Shown here piece by piece: positions 23,310 to 35,419 of a stretch of 64,000 bases of DNA (its first letter is position 1; each line of letters opens with the position of its first letter). The stretch is from Boesenbergia rotunda. Its lineage: Eukaryota > Streptophyta > Magnoliopsida > Zingiberales > Zingiberaceae. The notes under the pieces were generated by a model that was not told where the DNA came from, did not search any database, and was given only the letters and a program-made list of their open reading frames with translations. The translations under genes were made by a program, and so were the position numbers. The stretch lies in the NCBI GenBank assembly GCA_024364735.1, contig JAGFNQ010000957.1, forward strand, positions 62,001-126,000, in the 5' to 3' direction.

Positions 23310-25825
23310 TGATAAGCATCATTTTGTTGATCATTTCATATGCTTAAATCCGTATTTGACCCATATTTTACTTGTATAATTGTGGATTTACTCTAGGTTC
23401 TAAGATTTATACTCTTTTTGGACTTAATTGCAAAATTTGATATATTTGAGTTGTTTTGTCACTAAATTTTTAATCTACTTTTGTAGGATCGGAAGGATCG
23501 TGGACCTAGGATATGTTGGGTCAAGGTTGAGTCAAAAGTGGACCAGATCAAAGGAATCAAGCGACGACTCATTTGGACCGTCCGATGCAAGAACGGTTAG
23601 ATCTAGACCATATGAGAACTTCTGATCAATCTGAGTTGGGGTTAAGGCTAATCAAGCGATCAGATCAAGATCTGAAGGTTTCAGCTCAATCGGAGATCAT
23701 CTAGCCATTGGATCACGATCAGAGAGATCTAGACCATCCATTCAAATATCAGCTTGATCTGAGCCATCCGCTACAGATCTGGCAGATCCGAGCTACCACG
23801 AGGATGATCCTGACCTCTGATCGAGATCTGAAAATTTTGAATCAAATCGGACAAAGATCCACCGTTGGATGAAGCGGAATCAATCTCAGCCGTTCACTGT
23901 TCAACTACTTAAACTGAAAACAGAGTTCAGATCTGGGTGGCGTCTTCGCCAGCAGCAGCAGCTTAGTTCTTCGTTTCTTTTCGTTTGTTCTTCGTTTCTT
24001 TTTGCGAGTTTCTTCAGTGAAGGCGTGGCCAACTCGATCACAACCTTGGAGCAAGATTTGGATCGCTGAGAGGAAGCTTCAGTGGAGATTTCAGCTCCAA
24101 ATTGCGCCGGATGCAGAGCTGTGCGAGGGTTTCGGCAGCTTTGTGATTTGAGCTCTTGGATCTCAATCGCATCCATTTCCTTCCATCTGAACCATCTGTA
24201 GGGGTCCTAGGATGAGCTCAGATGATTTCCAAATCATCATCGCAACTCTTCACATTGAGATCTAGGAGTTTAGATTGGATTTCCCAGCTGTGTGCATTTT
24301 GAGAGCAGATCTGAATTGGAGCTAAGTTTCTCATTGATTTGCGAGTTGAAGGGGTTCTTGGCTTGCCCTTGCGTGACGAACAAGGTGGTCTTGAGACAAG
24401 GAATGGTCGAGGATTAGTTTTTAGCTGTATTTCTTCTTGATTTAGCTGTAATCTCAATTCTGAATCCAATTCTGTTTTCTGCAGTTGTATCGTCTTTGTT
24501 ACTTTCAGTTTCTGAACTGTTTTTCCTTAATTAGGTTTTAATCCTGCAAGACAATCATTTAGGGAGTTTGTTTAATGAACAATTGTTTGCAAATTCAGTT
24601 TATTTCATGTTTTTTTCATCTGTGTATCATTGAGGTAACAGTGTGCCAGTTTTCATCTCCTCTAGTGTGGCAGTGCTCTTTTTGAGTTTCTGAATTGTGC
24701 TCTAGGATAGATTTAATTTCATCTTTCGAATCTACATTATAGTTTATCTCATTTACAAGTATTTACATCTAGTTGCTGCACTTAATTCCATTTTCTGCCT
24801 TGCACATTAGTTTAAAGCTACATTTCAGTTTCAATTCTGCACAAGTTCAGTTTCAAGGCTGCATCTTTTCAGCTGTAGTTTCAGAATTTCGAGCCAAGTA
24901 AACATTAGTTTCCTTATTTCTTGTCTGAACAATGGATGATGCATTCATATCTAGCTTGCTTTGCTTTGATTGATCTGCAGTTGTAGGGTTTCTGCAAATC
25001 TGAAACGTTTCTGCATTTTCCCATTTCTGCACTGTTTTGCTCCTTACTTCTGAATTTCTTCTTCAGTTTTCAGTTTCATTTGAATGATAGCTCACCTTCT
25101 CAAGCTAAGGAACCAGTTGTATTCCTGAATTCGATAGTTCTAGTGCTGAATTTAGCAGTAATATAAGGTGCATAAGATACTTTTCCTTTGTATCAAGTTG
25201 TTTCGGTTTATCCACTTTGTATCGAAAATCAGTTTTAGTTTCAAGTAAGTGAGATTACGAATGTGATAAGGTGTTGGTCAGTAGCTCATTTTACACCTAA
25301 TAGTTCTGAATTCCATTATCCATCTTTGCATGTGAAGCTTACTTTGGTTGCTTGCATTTAGTGTCAATTTAGTTTTCGGCAGTGCTCTTGAGTTGATTAG
25401 TTTTAGATTGCTCAGCCTTGTTTCAATTTATTTGCTTTGTTTTTGACCTGCATCTAATATCAGATTAAATTGTCAGATTCGATTAAGTGTAATTGTTTGA
25501 TTAGGTTTTTCTATTGGTTAAGTTCTTTAGCTACCATTACCTAGTTTAAGTCTTTTAGTTAAGTTTCCTTACTTCTCATTGCTTCTTCATTTCTCATTGC
25601 AAAACAAAACCCAGAGTTTATTCGAAACCCAAAAACATTGACGACACATAAATACAAGCACGAATCACACAAACTTGAACTAGCCCTTGGAAAAATACGA
25701 CCTGTGGCTCCTTTACTACGCTTTTGTTCTTTGATTGCAAAAAGGGTTTCCAGCACATTTATAAATTCTAAATTCTGATGGATCCACATTCGTGACAACT
25801 TTAACCTAGTATTTTGGGTCCATCA
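23310..25825 (+). repeat. 3' LTR of the 9.7-kb element
   Basis: Near-identical to 16163-18677, for example TGATAAGCATC instead of TGATAAGCGTC at the start and the same CCATCA end. Differences are mostly transitions spread over the whole length, so no recent gene conversion tract is obvious. Confidence 0.94.
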
Positions 25826-26229
25826 CCAGTCGACTGGTAGCGACCAGTTTAGACTCAGACTCTATTTAAAGGAGCTTGTTTCATGCTACTGTTTCTTAGC
25901 GAAAATTACTTGGTCAAAGCTTATTAGTAGCCTGTTGTGATTAGATACTGTCCAAGAGTTGTGGAGAGGTTTCTCCACCCACAAGGAGCTACGCGATCTA
26001 GCTGGAGGTGCTCTGGGGAATCATCCACCGACGAATTAGGGATCGCCCACCTTACGGGCAGCCGTGGAGTAGGAGTTTATCTCCGAACCACGTACATTTG
26101 TGTGTTATTCTCTTTCGTTAGTTTTAGTTTCTTTTATTATTCCGCTTGCACACTAACGATTGTAGGAAGAAAATGAGACAAATGCTATTCACCCCCTATA
26201 GCAAACATCAACGATCTAACACTACACAC

Positions 26230-27101
26230 CACTACAAGAAAAAAAAGCTAAACAACAACGCTTTTTACGCGTTGTCTATGTGACTTAAAAAGCGTTGTTA
26301 AAAGCACTGTTGTTAAAAGTCTGTTCAAAGAAAACATGCAGTTGATTGTGAAGCTTCTGAAGGTTTCTAGTACTGTAAACATGCAGTTGATTGTTCTCAT
26401 TCTTCTGAAGGTTTCTGATTGATCGGTTTCTAGTCCTGTAAACAACACCAAAGATTTAATTGTAAAAACTCAATCATTATCAATATGCAAAAATCCAGAA
26501 CATAGGAGGTTGCGGCAAGAACTCATAACAAAAAACAGAGGATTACCTGGTGAGCTTGCTAAAGAAAGGGGTCGACGACGGGCGGTGATCTACGGTGATC
26601 AGCGAACCACAGAGAAGGAGGAGGAGGAGATATCGCTGGAGAAAAGGATCATCGGCTCAAAGAGGGGGGGGGTGTGGACCGACGGCGTCGGCGTCGCGAT
26701 GCGCGAGTTAAGAGATCGGGGAGGAGGAGTCGGGTCGATCGGCGCGATGAGGTTTAGGGCACGGGGACTAATTTTATACGGGAGAAGGAGTTAAAAAATA
26801 CTGGGACTAATTTTATACGGGGACTAATTTTTTACACTGTATTTTACATTGACAAAACTTGCTAAAGTTTTATTATTATAAATGCTAAAAAATACTCAAA
26901 CACAACGCTTTTTGAAAAGCGTTGTCTTTGATCTAAAAAAAAGGCCAATAGACAACGCGTATTTGAAAGCGTTGTCTTTAATAAGAAATAAAAAAACATA
27001 GACAACGGTTTTCACTAAAAGCGTTGTTAAAAAAAAAGACAACGCTTTTTTAAAAAAATGTTGTCTTTCAAGTGTTGTGAAATCATAATTTTCTTGTAGT
27101 G
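26230..27101. mobile_element. Non-autonomous CACTA (CMC/EnSpm) transposon, 872 bp
   Basis: The ends are CACTACAAGAAAA at 26230 and its inverse ttttcttgtagtg ending at 27101. The three flanking bases are CAC on both sides (26227-26229 and 27102-27104), the 3-bp TSD expected for CACTA elements. The subterminal regions are crowded with acaacgctttt / aaaagcgttgt motifs in both orientations (26245-26310 and 26895-27065), the likely transposase-binding repeats. The GC-rich centre (26560-26790) has no transposase; a short frame there is not supported as a gene. It landed eight bases right of the solo LTR end. Confidence 0.95.
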
Positions 27102-27758
27102 CACGCCCGACCAAGAGCTGCTAAAATCCTACAGCCTCTCGGTGTATAGGCTTGGCCTCGGAGCTGTACACACCCGACCAGGAGCTGCTAAAACCCTACT
27201 GCCTCTCGGTGAGTAGGCTTGACCTCAAAGTTGCACACGTCCGGCCAAGAGTTGCTAAAATCCTATAGCCTCTCGGTGTGTAGGCTTGGCCTCGGAGCTG
27301 TACGCGTCCAGCCAAGAGCTGCTAAAACCCTACTGTCTCTCGGTGAGTAGGCTTGGCCTCAAAGCTGTACACGCCTGACCAGGAGCTGCTAAAACCCTAC
27401 AGCCTCTCGGTGTGTAGGCTTGGCCTCGGAGCTGTACACGCCTGGCCAAGAGCTGCTAAAACCCTACAACCTCTCGGTGTGTAGGCTTGGCCTTGGAGTT
27501 GTACCCACCCGGCCAGGAGCTGCTAAAACCCTACTGCCCCTCGGTGAGTAAGCTCGGCCTCGGAGCTGCAAACGCCCTGCCAAGAGCTGCTAAAATCCTA
27601 TAGCCTCTCGCAGTGTAAGCTTGGCCTCGGAGCTGCACACACACGACCAAGAGCTGCTAAAATCCTACAGGCTCTCGGTGTGTAGGCTTGGCCTCAGAGC
27701 TATGCACGCCCGGCCAAGAGCTGCTAAAACCCTACAGCCTCTCGGTGTGTAGGCTTGG
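27102..27758 (+). repeat. 67-bp tandem array, block 2 (about 10 monomers)
   Basis: Same monomer and orientation as block 1. The phase continues exactly from block 1 once the solo LTR, its TSD and the CACTA element are removed (gagctgca joins cacgcccgacc). The block ends at cttgg (27754-27758), the TSD of the next insertion. Confidence 0.95.
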
Positions 27759-30700
27759 TGATGACCTCAGAATAGGCTGTCACGAAATGTGTGGGTCATC
27801 AAAATTTAGAATATTTATAAATGCTGGAAACCCTTTTTGCAATCAAAAATATGAAAACGTAGTAAAGGGGCCACAGGTCGTATTTTTCCTAGGGACTAGT
27901 TGAGAGTTTGTTTGATTCGAGCTCGTATTTATGTGTCGTTTGTGAATTTTGGGTTTCGAATAAGATTAGGTTTTGGTTGCAATCAGAAATTACAATGCAC
28001 TAAAAATCACACTTAACTTGACGTCAATCGATGCCAAAACTTCTCTTGATACAAGAAATGCAGCAGCTAAAACTAATATTCAGAATGAAGCTTAAAATTA
28101 AAGAAATGAGCTGGCTGTGAAACAAGCTGGATTCGAATGCAATAGCTCACTAAAAGGGTCGTTTAACTACATGAATTAAAGCTCAAAACCATGAATCATT
28201 AGCTGAATCTTCACTTAAAACATATTCCATAGATGGTGCCAACTTGATACGCAAGGGAACAACCTTTGTGCCAAAAGCTTAACTAAATTCAGCTCTATAA
28301 ATTGATGGGTAGCAATTGATGTGCAGCAATTGGATGGAAACAAACAATTGGAATACAAACTTCACAAGCAACCGAAAGTGCAGAGATTATAATTGGCACG
28401 CAAGAAAGGACTGCTGCGCAAATTGAAACCCAGTTTCAGAACTCAATCTCAATTGCTTTGGGATGAAACAACCACAAGGGTAGTTCATAAGTGGAAATTG
28501 AGCTAATTTGACACAATTTTAGAAATGTTAACTGAAGATTTCAGAAATGAGGATGTCCAATTCAGAAACAATTGAATGGAAGAAGTGGATTCAAAAATGC
28601 AGGACATTAATGGAAAAAAATGTGGTAATAAAGCAAATGCGGGACTGCAGAATTGAACGCAAACATTAAGAGGCAAATCAAATGCTAAAACTCACAAATC
28701 AGATTGCAAAGTAACAACTAATGCTCAGAAGAGGCTCAGAAAAAGGAATGCTCACCAATACACAATTAAGAAACTAACATTAACACTTGCAGAAATAAAA
28801 TCGATAAGCAGGAATTAACTGATACATTACAAGTTAAGTAAAATGCAGCAATGAAACATAAATGGGAAGCAAGCTCAGAAATGCATTAGCACACTAAATT
28901 CTGTATCTAATCTCTGGAATTAAACTAAACACAAATTGAATTCAATAGAAACTACACAAAAAAAATCAGAAATGAAATGGCACGCAGCGACAACCTGATA
29001 CGCAACAGCTACCGAAATTGCAGAAATGAAACTTAGTGAAGTATTAACTAAACAAGCTAGCTAACTACTGGAAGAACAGATTCGAACCACTAATTAAGCA
29101 GAATCAAGCCAGAAAAGTAAACTACAGCAGCTGAAACAAAAATTCAGAAACAGAAGTAACATTCAGAAATAAAATTACAGCTACAAACTGAAATTAACTA
29201 AAGAATCTATCATCAACCCCTTCTCTCAGCTCAAGAACACCTTGTTCGTCACGCAAGGAAGAGCCTCGAACCCCTAAGCTCAACAAACCGATTGGAAAAC
29301 TGAATCTGCGAGTCAACCAACTCACCTCTGCTCAAATCTGAAAACCCCTTCGATCTCCTCAATCTAGCTTGGTCCAATTGTTCTGATGGCTTGGGAATGA
29401 TCCGAGCTTACCCGAGAACCCTGATAAGCACCATTTTATTGATTATTTTAATTGCTAAAATCCATGTTTGACCCATGTTTTTATTGCTTAATTATGATTT
29501 TACCCTAGGTTTTGGAACTTTATCTTATTTTGGACTTAATTGCAAAATTACACAATTTTTGGATTAATTGGCCACTAATTTTCTGATATATTTTTGTAGG
29601 CATGAAAGGATCCTGGACTTAGGGCATACTGGGTCAAACCTGAGTCGGATGTGAACCGGATCGAATTATCAAGCCTACGATTAATCCGGGCCGTCCGATT
29701 CAAGAGCGGCTAGATCTGAGCCATCCGGGACGATCTGAAGCAATCCAAGCTAGGGTTAGGGTTGATCAAGCTCTATGATCAAGATCTGAAGGTTTCATCC
29801 CAATCAGAGCTCAATCAACCGTTGGATCAAGCAAGGAGGGCTCTAGAGCGTCCATTCACAGATAGAGTTGATCTGGACCATCCGTTGGACATCTGGAGGA
29901 TCCGAGCTACCACAAGGCAGATCCTGACCCCAGATCATCATCATAAAAGTTTGGCTCCAATCAGAGCAAGATCTACCGTTGGATCTCCTCCGATCAATCT
30001 GAGCCGTCCATTGGTTATTATTTAAGGAAAAATCACGCAGCAGCTGTTCTCGTCGCGTCTTCGCCACAAGCTTCCATTTCTTCGTTTGTTCTTCATTTTT
30101 GCCTCAGTTTTTCTTCAATTCGAGGCGCGACCACCTCAAATCGATGCTAATCCTTGAGTGACAGCAAGGAGAAGGATTGGGGTTTAGTTTAATCAGCGAA
30201 TTTTCAAGTTGTAGCTGTAATTTCGTTTCTGCCAATTTATTTCTGGATTTTGTATCAGATGATTCGTTCTCTTGTATGGATCGATTCTTTCTCAATTCGA
30301 GGCTCTTCCTTGAGTGACAGCAAGGATTTCTTGAGCTGAGATGAGAGATTGAAGCTTAGTTTTGGTTAATTTCGTTTTATAGCTGTAATTCCATCACTGC
30401 TGTTATTTAGTTCTGTTCTTGTTTCAGAATTAGTTAATTTCGTTTAATGGATTGGTTTCTGCTTAATTAGGATTTAAAGTTTCAAGTTGAGTAGTTAGTC
30501 AGCTTGATTAGTGGATAATTGTTGTTAATTTCAGTTTATTTAGCCGCAATTCAATTCTGAATCTAGTTTTAAGCTGCGTATCAAGTTTTCTGCATAGCTG
30601 TTCTGTAATTTTCTGTTTCGTTTCGAAAATTTCAGTTTATTCCCAGTTAGATCTGTGTTTAGTTCATTCCCTTCGATTGAAGATAACCTTTAGTGAGCCG

Positions 30701-33001
30701 ACGCATTAGAGCTGAGCTGGAATTCCATTCAGTTCTATTTCTGAACCTTCAGTTCAGCCTTTGCGTATCAAGTTCTCTCTTCATTTCTGAATTTTCTGTT
30801 AACCCTACTGTGTATCAGATTCTTTGCTTCCTGCAAATTAGTTCTTTCCTCTTGAGTTCCTGCAGTTGTATCAAGCTAATTATAGTTTACTTGCTGAAAT
30901 TACACTGCAGTTGTTTCCATTGAGTAGCACTTTAATTCCATTTCTGCACTAAGTTCGATTTCTGCAGTTAATCTCAATTCCTGCAAAACTCCATCTCATT
31001 TCTGAATACCATTAGTTTTTATCTGTGAAGTTACATCAGTGAAGCTTTGTACTCGGAATTTACAGTATTTGACTTCAGTAGCTTGCTGGATTTTTCATCC
31101 AATGAGTTGCGGAAATAATCCTTGAAAGCTTGAACCCTGATTTCTGCATCTTGTTTCCCTGTTACTGCTTGTGTATCAACTCATTTGCTGCGTGCCAAGC
31201 TTTTGTTCATCCCTGCAATTAAAGACAATATTTAAGTTACTAATTCAATCGATTTGAGTTGTTAGCAAGTTAGATTAATTTCTGCGGTTAAGCACAGATT
31301 GTTTTGCAGTGATTCTGTTTTTGCAATTCGATTCCTGAGAACTCGATTCCATTATCTGCTGTTGAATTTATGATTCCAAAAGCTGCACATGAGTTCATTT
31401 CTGAAGTTATCATCCTTGTTCCTGAATTTCTGAATCCAGACCTGTCATTCAAGTCTCAAGTTCTGCCATCCACCTTTAATTTCTGAAATCTTCAGCTCAT
31501 GCATTCTGAATTCTTGCAATTGAAGTTCTGCATTCAATGTCTCTGAATTTCTGTAGCTATTAGCAATTCATTTTGTTCTTTTCGGCAATCTCATGTGTAA
31601 TAGGTTTGCACTTTGTATCAAGCACAGCATCGGCATTGGTTTTGTATCAATTTGGTTGAAGATTGATTTCCATTTGGTTTGTTTGGTGTAATAACTCTGA
31701 AGAAGTTCTTTGCAGTAGTATCATTCAAAATTTGAATTGTTTCGACATCAGATGTATTTTCCAAACTAGGGTAAATTGCATTTAAGCTTACAAATTATTT
31801 GAGTTCATTGTTGGAATCACTTGGGTTAAGTGCCATAGTCGAGTTCTTGTTTGTTTTTTTTCCTTTGATGTTTGCAGTTCCAATTGCAACCCAAAACCCA
31901 ATTTTGAATTGAAACCCGAAAACACAAACGACACCTAAATACAAGCGCGAATCGAACAACGTCAACTAGCCCCGAGAAAAATACGACCTGTGGCCCCTAT
32001 ATTACATTTTCATATTTTGATTGTAAAAAGGGTTTCCAGCTATTCATTGATATTTAAATTTGATGAGCCCATACATTTCGTGACAAATTAATTAGTATAT
32101 TTTGGGCTCGTCAAACCCCTCCAGATAGCTCAGATTGATTAAGGATGGAACAAAACCAGATTCAAGGCAATCGATGGCAGAGTTGATGAGACCTCAATCA
32201 TGCTCTGTTCTTGGGCAATTTAGGGCTGGAAACTTCACGGCATCAGCTTCCCAAAGATCTGGAACTTGCTCTAAGATCGGAATTGATGGGTCGCGCCCCT
32301 TGGATTGAAGAAAACTTGAAGAAAATGCTAAGAAAAATCGAAGACGAAGAACTGTGCGGCGAAGACGCGATGAGGAGAAAGCTGGGGAGAATTTTCCTTA
32401 AGTAATTAGGAATGAACGACCCAGATTGATTTGAGGAAATCCAACGGCTGATATTCATCCGATCTGAACCAAATTTTGATGATGATGATCAAGGGTCAGG
32501 ATCTGCCTCGTGGTAGCTCGGATCCTCCAGATGTGCAACGGACGGTCCAGATCAACCTAATCTTTGAATGGACGAACTAGAACCCTCTGAGCTTGATCCA
32601 ACGGTTGAATGAGCTCTGATTGGGATGAAACCTTCAGATCTTGATCAGAGTGCTTGATCAGCCCTAACCCTAGCTTGGATTGCTTCAGATGGTCCTGGAT
32701 GGCTCAGATCTAGCCGCTTTTGAATCGGACGGCCCAGATTAATCCGAAGCTTGATAACTCGATCCGGGTCTACTTCCGACTCAAGTTTGACCCAGTATGC
32801 CCTAGGTCCATGAACCTTTCATGCCTACAAAAATAGATCAAAAATTTAGTGGTCAAATAATCCAAATATGTACAGATTTGCAATTAAGTCCAAAATAAAA
32901 GCAAATTCTAAAACCTAGGGTAATTTCACAATTAAGCAAGGAAAACATGGGTCAAACATGGATTTTGGCATCTAAAATAATCAATAAAATGGTACTTATC
33001 A
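27759..33001 (-). mobile_element. Solo LTR of a TGATAAG-family element, minus orientation, split by a nested solo LTR
   Basis: On the minus strand the LTR begins TGATAAGTACCATTTT at 33001 and ends ...GGTCATCA at 27759. It is flanked by a perfect 5-bp TSD, cttgg (27754-27758 and 33002-33006), in the satellite monomer. Without the nested insertion it is about 2.55 kb. The end region (aaaaatacgacctgtggccc on minus) matches the LTRs at 18542 and 25691, so it belongs to the same wider family as the 9.7-kb element. Small reading frames inside are not supported as genes. Confidence 0.92.
29422..32113 (+). mobile_element. Solo LTR of a TGATAAG-family element, plus orientation
   Basis: It runs from TGATAAGCACCATTTT to TTTTGGGCTCGTCA, 2692 bp, with a perfect 5-bp TSD aaccc (29417-29421 and 32114-32118). 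It sits inside the older, oppositely oriented solo LTR of the same family. No internal region, PBS or PPT is present, which implies that LTR-LTR recombination removed them. Confidence 0.95.
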
Positions 33002-33690
33002 CTTGGCCTCGGAGCTGTACACACATGGCCAAGAGCTGCTAAAGCCCTACAACCTCTCGATGTGTAGGCTTGGTCTCGGAGCTATACACGTCCGGCCAGG
33101 AGCTACTAAAACCCTACTGTCTCTCGGTTAGTAGGCTTGGCCTCGTAACTGTACACGTCCGACCAAGAGCTACTGAAACCCTACAACCTCTCTGTCTGTA
33201 GGCTTGGCCTCGGAGTTGTACACGCCCGACCAAGAGCTGCTAAAACCCTACAGTCTCTAGGTGTGTAGGTTTGGCCTCGGAGCTGTACACGCCCGGCCAG
33301 GAGCTGCTAAAACCCTACAGTCTATCGGTGTGTAGGCTTGGCCTCGGAGCTGTACACGCCCGGCCAGGATCTGCTAAAACCCTACAGTCTCTCGGTGTGT
33401 AGGCTTGGCCTCGGAGCTGTACACGCCCGGCCAGGATCTGCTAAAACCTTATAGCCTCTCGGTGTGTAGGCTTGGCCTCGGAGCTATGCACACCCGACCA
33501 GGAACTGCTAAAACCCTACTGCCTCTCGGTGAGTAGGCTTGGCCTCGGAGTTGCACACGTCGGCCAAGAGCTGCTAAAACCCTACAGTCCCTTGGCGTGT
33601 AGGCTGCCTGAACCCGACAACCTCTTGGTGGTTAAGCCTGGCCTAGGTGTTGCAAAGGCCCAGCCAGACACTGAGCATTCTAAGGGGGAC
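33002..33690 (+). repeat. 67-bp tandem array, block 3 (about 9 monomers) and degenerate end
   Basis: The array resumes in phase after the solo LTR. Regular monomers end near 33605. A decayed unit (cctgaacccgacaacctctt) follows, and then ctaagggggacaag at about 33690, which resembles a purine tract. This marks the far edge of the Tat 3' UTR array. Confidence 0.9.
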
Positions 33691-33841
33691 AAGAAATTTA
33701 TGAAAATATAAGAAGTCCAGCGATGCCGACATTCAATGGTGAAACAGTTATATACTTGTCTTACAAGAGAGAACTTAAAAAGAAGAAGAACACAGGGGCC
33801 TAAAAGTGGTCAGGCAGTTTCTGCCTGGGTCAAGAAGGATC

Positions 33842-35241
33842 CTATAGGGTTTTCTCTTCCGGGGGAAAATCGTCCCAGACCCGTTGGACGGTTATCGCGC
33901 GCATGTTCGCGTCTGACTTCAATAGCGGATCCTTCTCCAACTGATTGATAGCGTCATGGAAGTCGTGTTTGAGGCGCTTAAATGCTTGCACGACTACCAC
34001 CTTGGCATACTCTTCCGATTCTAGATACTTGGTCTTGGACTCTACCTCGGCCTGGGATAGTTGAGGTGCGTGAATACGCTGCTGCTACTGTATCTTGGAC
34101 TCGACCTCCTCTTTGGTAGCCTTCAACGTTACCACCTCTCGAAGTAGCCCATCCTGTGCCTCTTGTATCTCCTGGAGCTTCTGGGTAGCAGCGACAGCTT
34201 GAGCCTTGGCTCGGGTAACCTGCTCGTGGAGGTCTGCGGCGTGGAAGCACGCCGTCTCTAAATCATATTCTTTTATAGTCATCAGACGCTCGCGTTGCGT
34301 ATCCCGGTCCTCTAAGGTTTTCTTTGCAGATTCCAGGAGGTAAACTTGATTGGACAACTCCTTCGTCTGGGCTTGGAGTTGCTCCCGTTCCTGGGATAGC
34401 TTCTGCAGTTCCTCCGTAAGGGTATGATTCTTCTCAGATTCAAGGCGCTCCCGGAGTTTATACCCATGCAGAGTATCCTCGGTCGCTATTAAAGCACCAA
34501 GATAGTGCTCTATTTCTTCTCGAAGAGCCCGACTGACCTCTAATTGAATAAGGCCAGCCTCGCGGGCCCGACCAGTTTCTGCCTCGGCTTCCGCCACTCG
34601 CTGGAGGAGGTCTTCGGTGACGCTTCCGGAACAAAGTAAGCGGCTGGTGGCCGTGCAGTTAGAAGCAACCTACAGGGCCGCTGCAGACAGTTAGTAAGAG
34701 GCTTTTAAATAAATGAAAAGCGTTCTAAAATACTTACCGACAATAGAGTTTGATGTAACATGCCCAGGTAGTGGGGTGATCCAGCTACCCGCCATGGTAG
34801 AACAGGAAAAGGAAGAATTCCCTCAGTAGAAGGCCCGGACTGACTGGGAACGTCTCTGGGGTTAGGGACATCTTCTTCCAAACTTGAAGCCCTAGGCGAA
34901 CTCTCAGAAGCAAGCCCCTTTATTCGGAGGGACTGAGTACTGGCTGCCGTCTTCTTCTTCACCTTTGAGGCCTTCCGGTGAGAGCGGGGCAGATCCTTGG
35001 GCACCTCCTTGCCGCGAGGAGCAATCGGAGGGTCGACTAGGAGAGACGGGGCATCAACGACGGGAGTAGGAGTCTCCACGACGGAGGAAGAAGCTCCCTC
35101 CTGAACTCTCAGAGCCCGTGCAGCCGCATCCTCGGAGATAGCAGGGCCCAACGACTCAAGCCTCTCGGTCTTGACCTTGGAGGAGGCGATCAAAGTTTTG
35201 GGAAAAGTAAGAGTCCGAGTGAGTGAAAGAGACACCATCAA
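33842..35241 (-). pseudogene. Antisense coiled-coil ORF of the Tat element (aORF), two exons
   Basis: On the minus strand an exon from 35241 to 34738 encodes a Ser/Pro-rich basic segment (KASKVKKKTAAS...). It ends at a clean donor (ttgtcg|gtaagta). A 57-bp intron (34681-34737) closes with ctgtctgcag. The second exon (34680-33842) is a long Glu/Gln/Leu-rich coiled coil (EELQKLSQEREQLQAQTKEL...) with stops near the exon start and at 34085, and a final stop at 33842-33844. The layout (convergent with pol, on the far side of the tandem array) matches the better preserved ORF at 37039-39401 in the second Tat element. Its 5' exon and the LTR beyond are missing. Function is unknown; antisense ORFs of this kind are known in Grande-type elements. 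Confidence 0.7.
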
Positions 35242-35419
35242 TTTTGATTAAAATTGTTACAAGGCCGTGAAAATTATTAAAATTGGATAGGAAATAGATT
35301 CGAAATGACATACCTAAGCATGAATTTACCAATTAAAATTTGAGTTAGTCTTGCTCTATCGAACACACCTATAAGCTAGCAAAACTTACAAAATTAAAGA
35401 CAAAATGATCGTTCATGTC
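35174..35419. repeat. Second copy of the 6869-7110 repeat
   Basis: Nearly identical to 6869-7110 up to gacaaaatgatcgtt, where the Tat LTR begins shortly after. In the minus direction it would be the region upstream of, and including the first codons of, the antisense ORF that starts at 35241. Confidence 0.85.

Larger units (their letters stand above)
16163..25825 (+). mobile_element. Complete 9.7-kb LTR retrotransposon without recognisable gag-pol
   Basis: Two LTRs (16163-18677 and 23310-25825, about 2515 bp each, TGATAAGC...CCATCA) bound an interior with a PBS, one long broken ORF and a PPT. Flanking bases gcagt and ccagt are a TSD with one mismatch inside a cagtcgactgg target. By eye the two LTRs differ at roughly 30 sites, about 1 percent, so the insertion is young. 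No protease, RT, RNase H or integrase motif was found in any frame, so the element is non-autonomous and must be mobilised in trans. PBS and PPT style resemble Athila/Tat gypsy elements. Related LTRs occur at 27759-33001 and 29422-32113. Confidence 0.9.
15639..26221 (+). mobile_element. Solo LTR of a Sirevirus-like copia element, split by a nested element
   Basis: The left part, 15639-16162, begins TGTTGGGGCAATTGACC. The right part, 25826-26221, ends CAACGATCTAACA. Together they form one LTR of about 915 bp with TG...CA ends. It interrupts a satellite monomer and is flanked by ctgca (15634-15638) and ctaca (26222-26226), a TSD with one change. A TATA-like ctatttaaagg lies at about 25862. The palindrome cagtcgactg occurs repeatedly near both sides of the nested insertion. 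A related solo LTR is at 51799-52784. No internal domain belongs to it, so it is a solo LTR. Confidence 0.85.

Noticed and set aside
26510..26794. A 94-codon Arg/Gly/Glu-rich frame inside the CACTA element
   Set aside because: Low-complexity peptide from a GC-rich filler region, with no transposase or captured-gene similarity that I can recognise.
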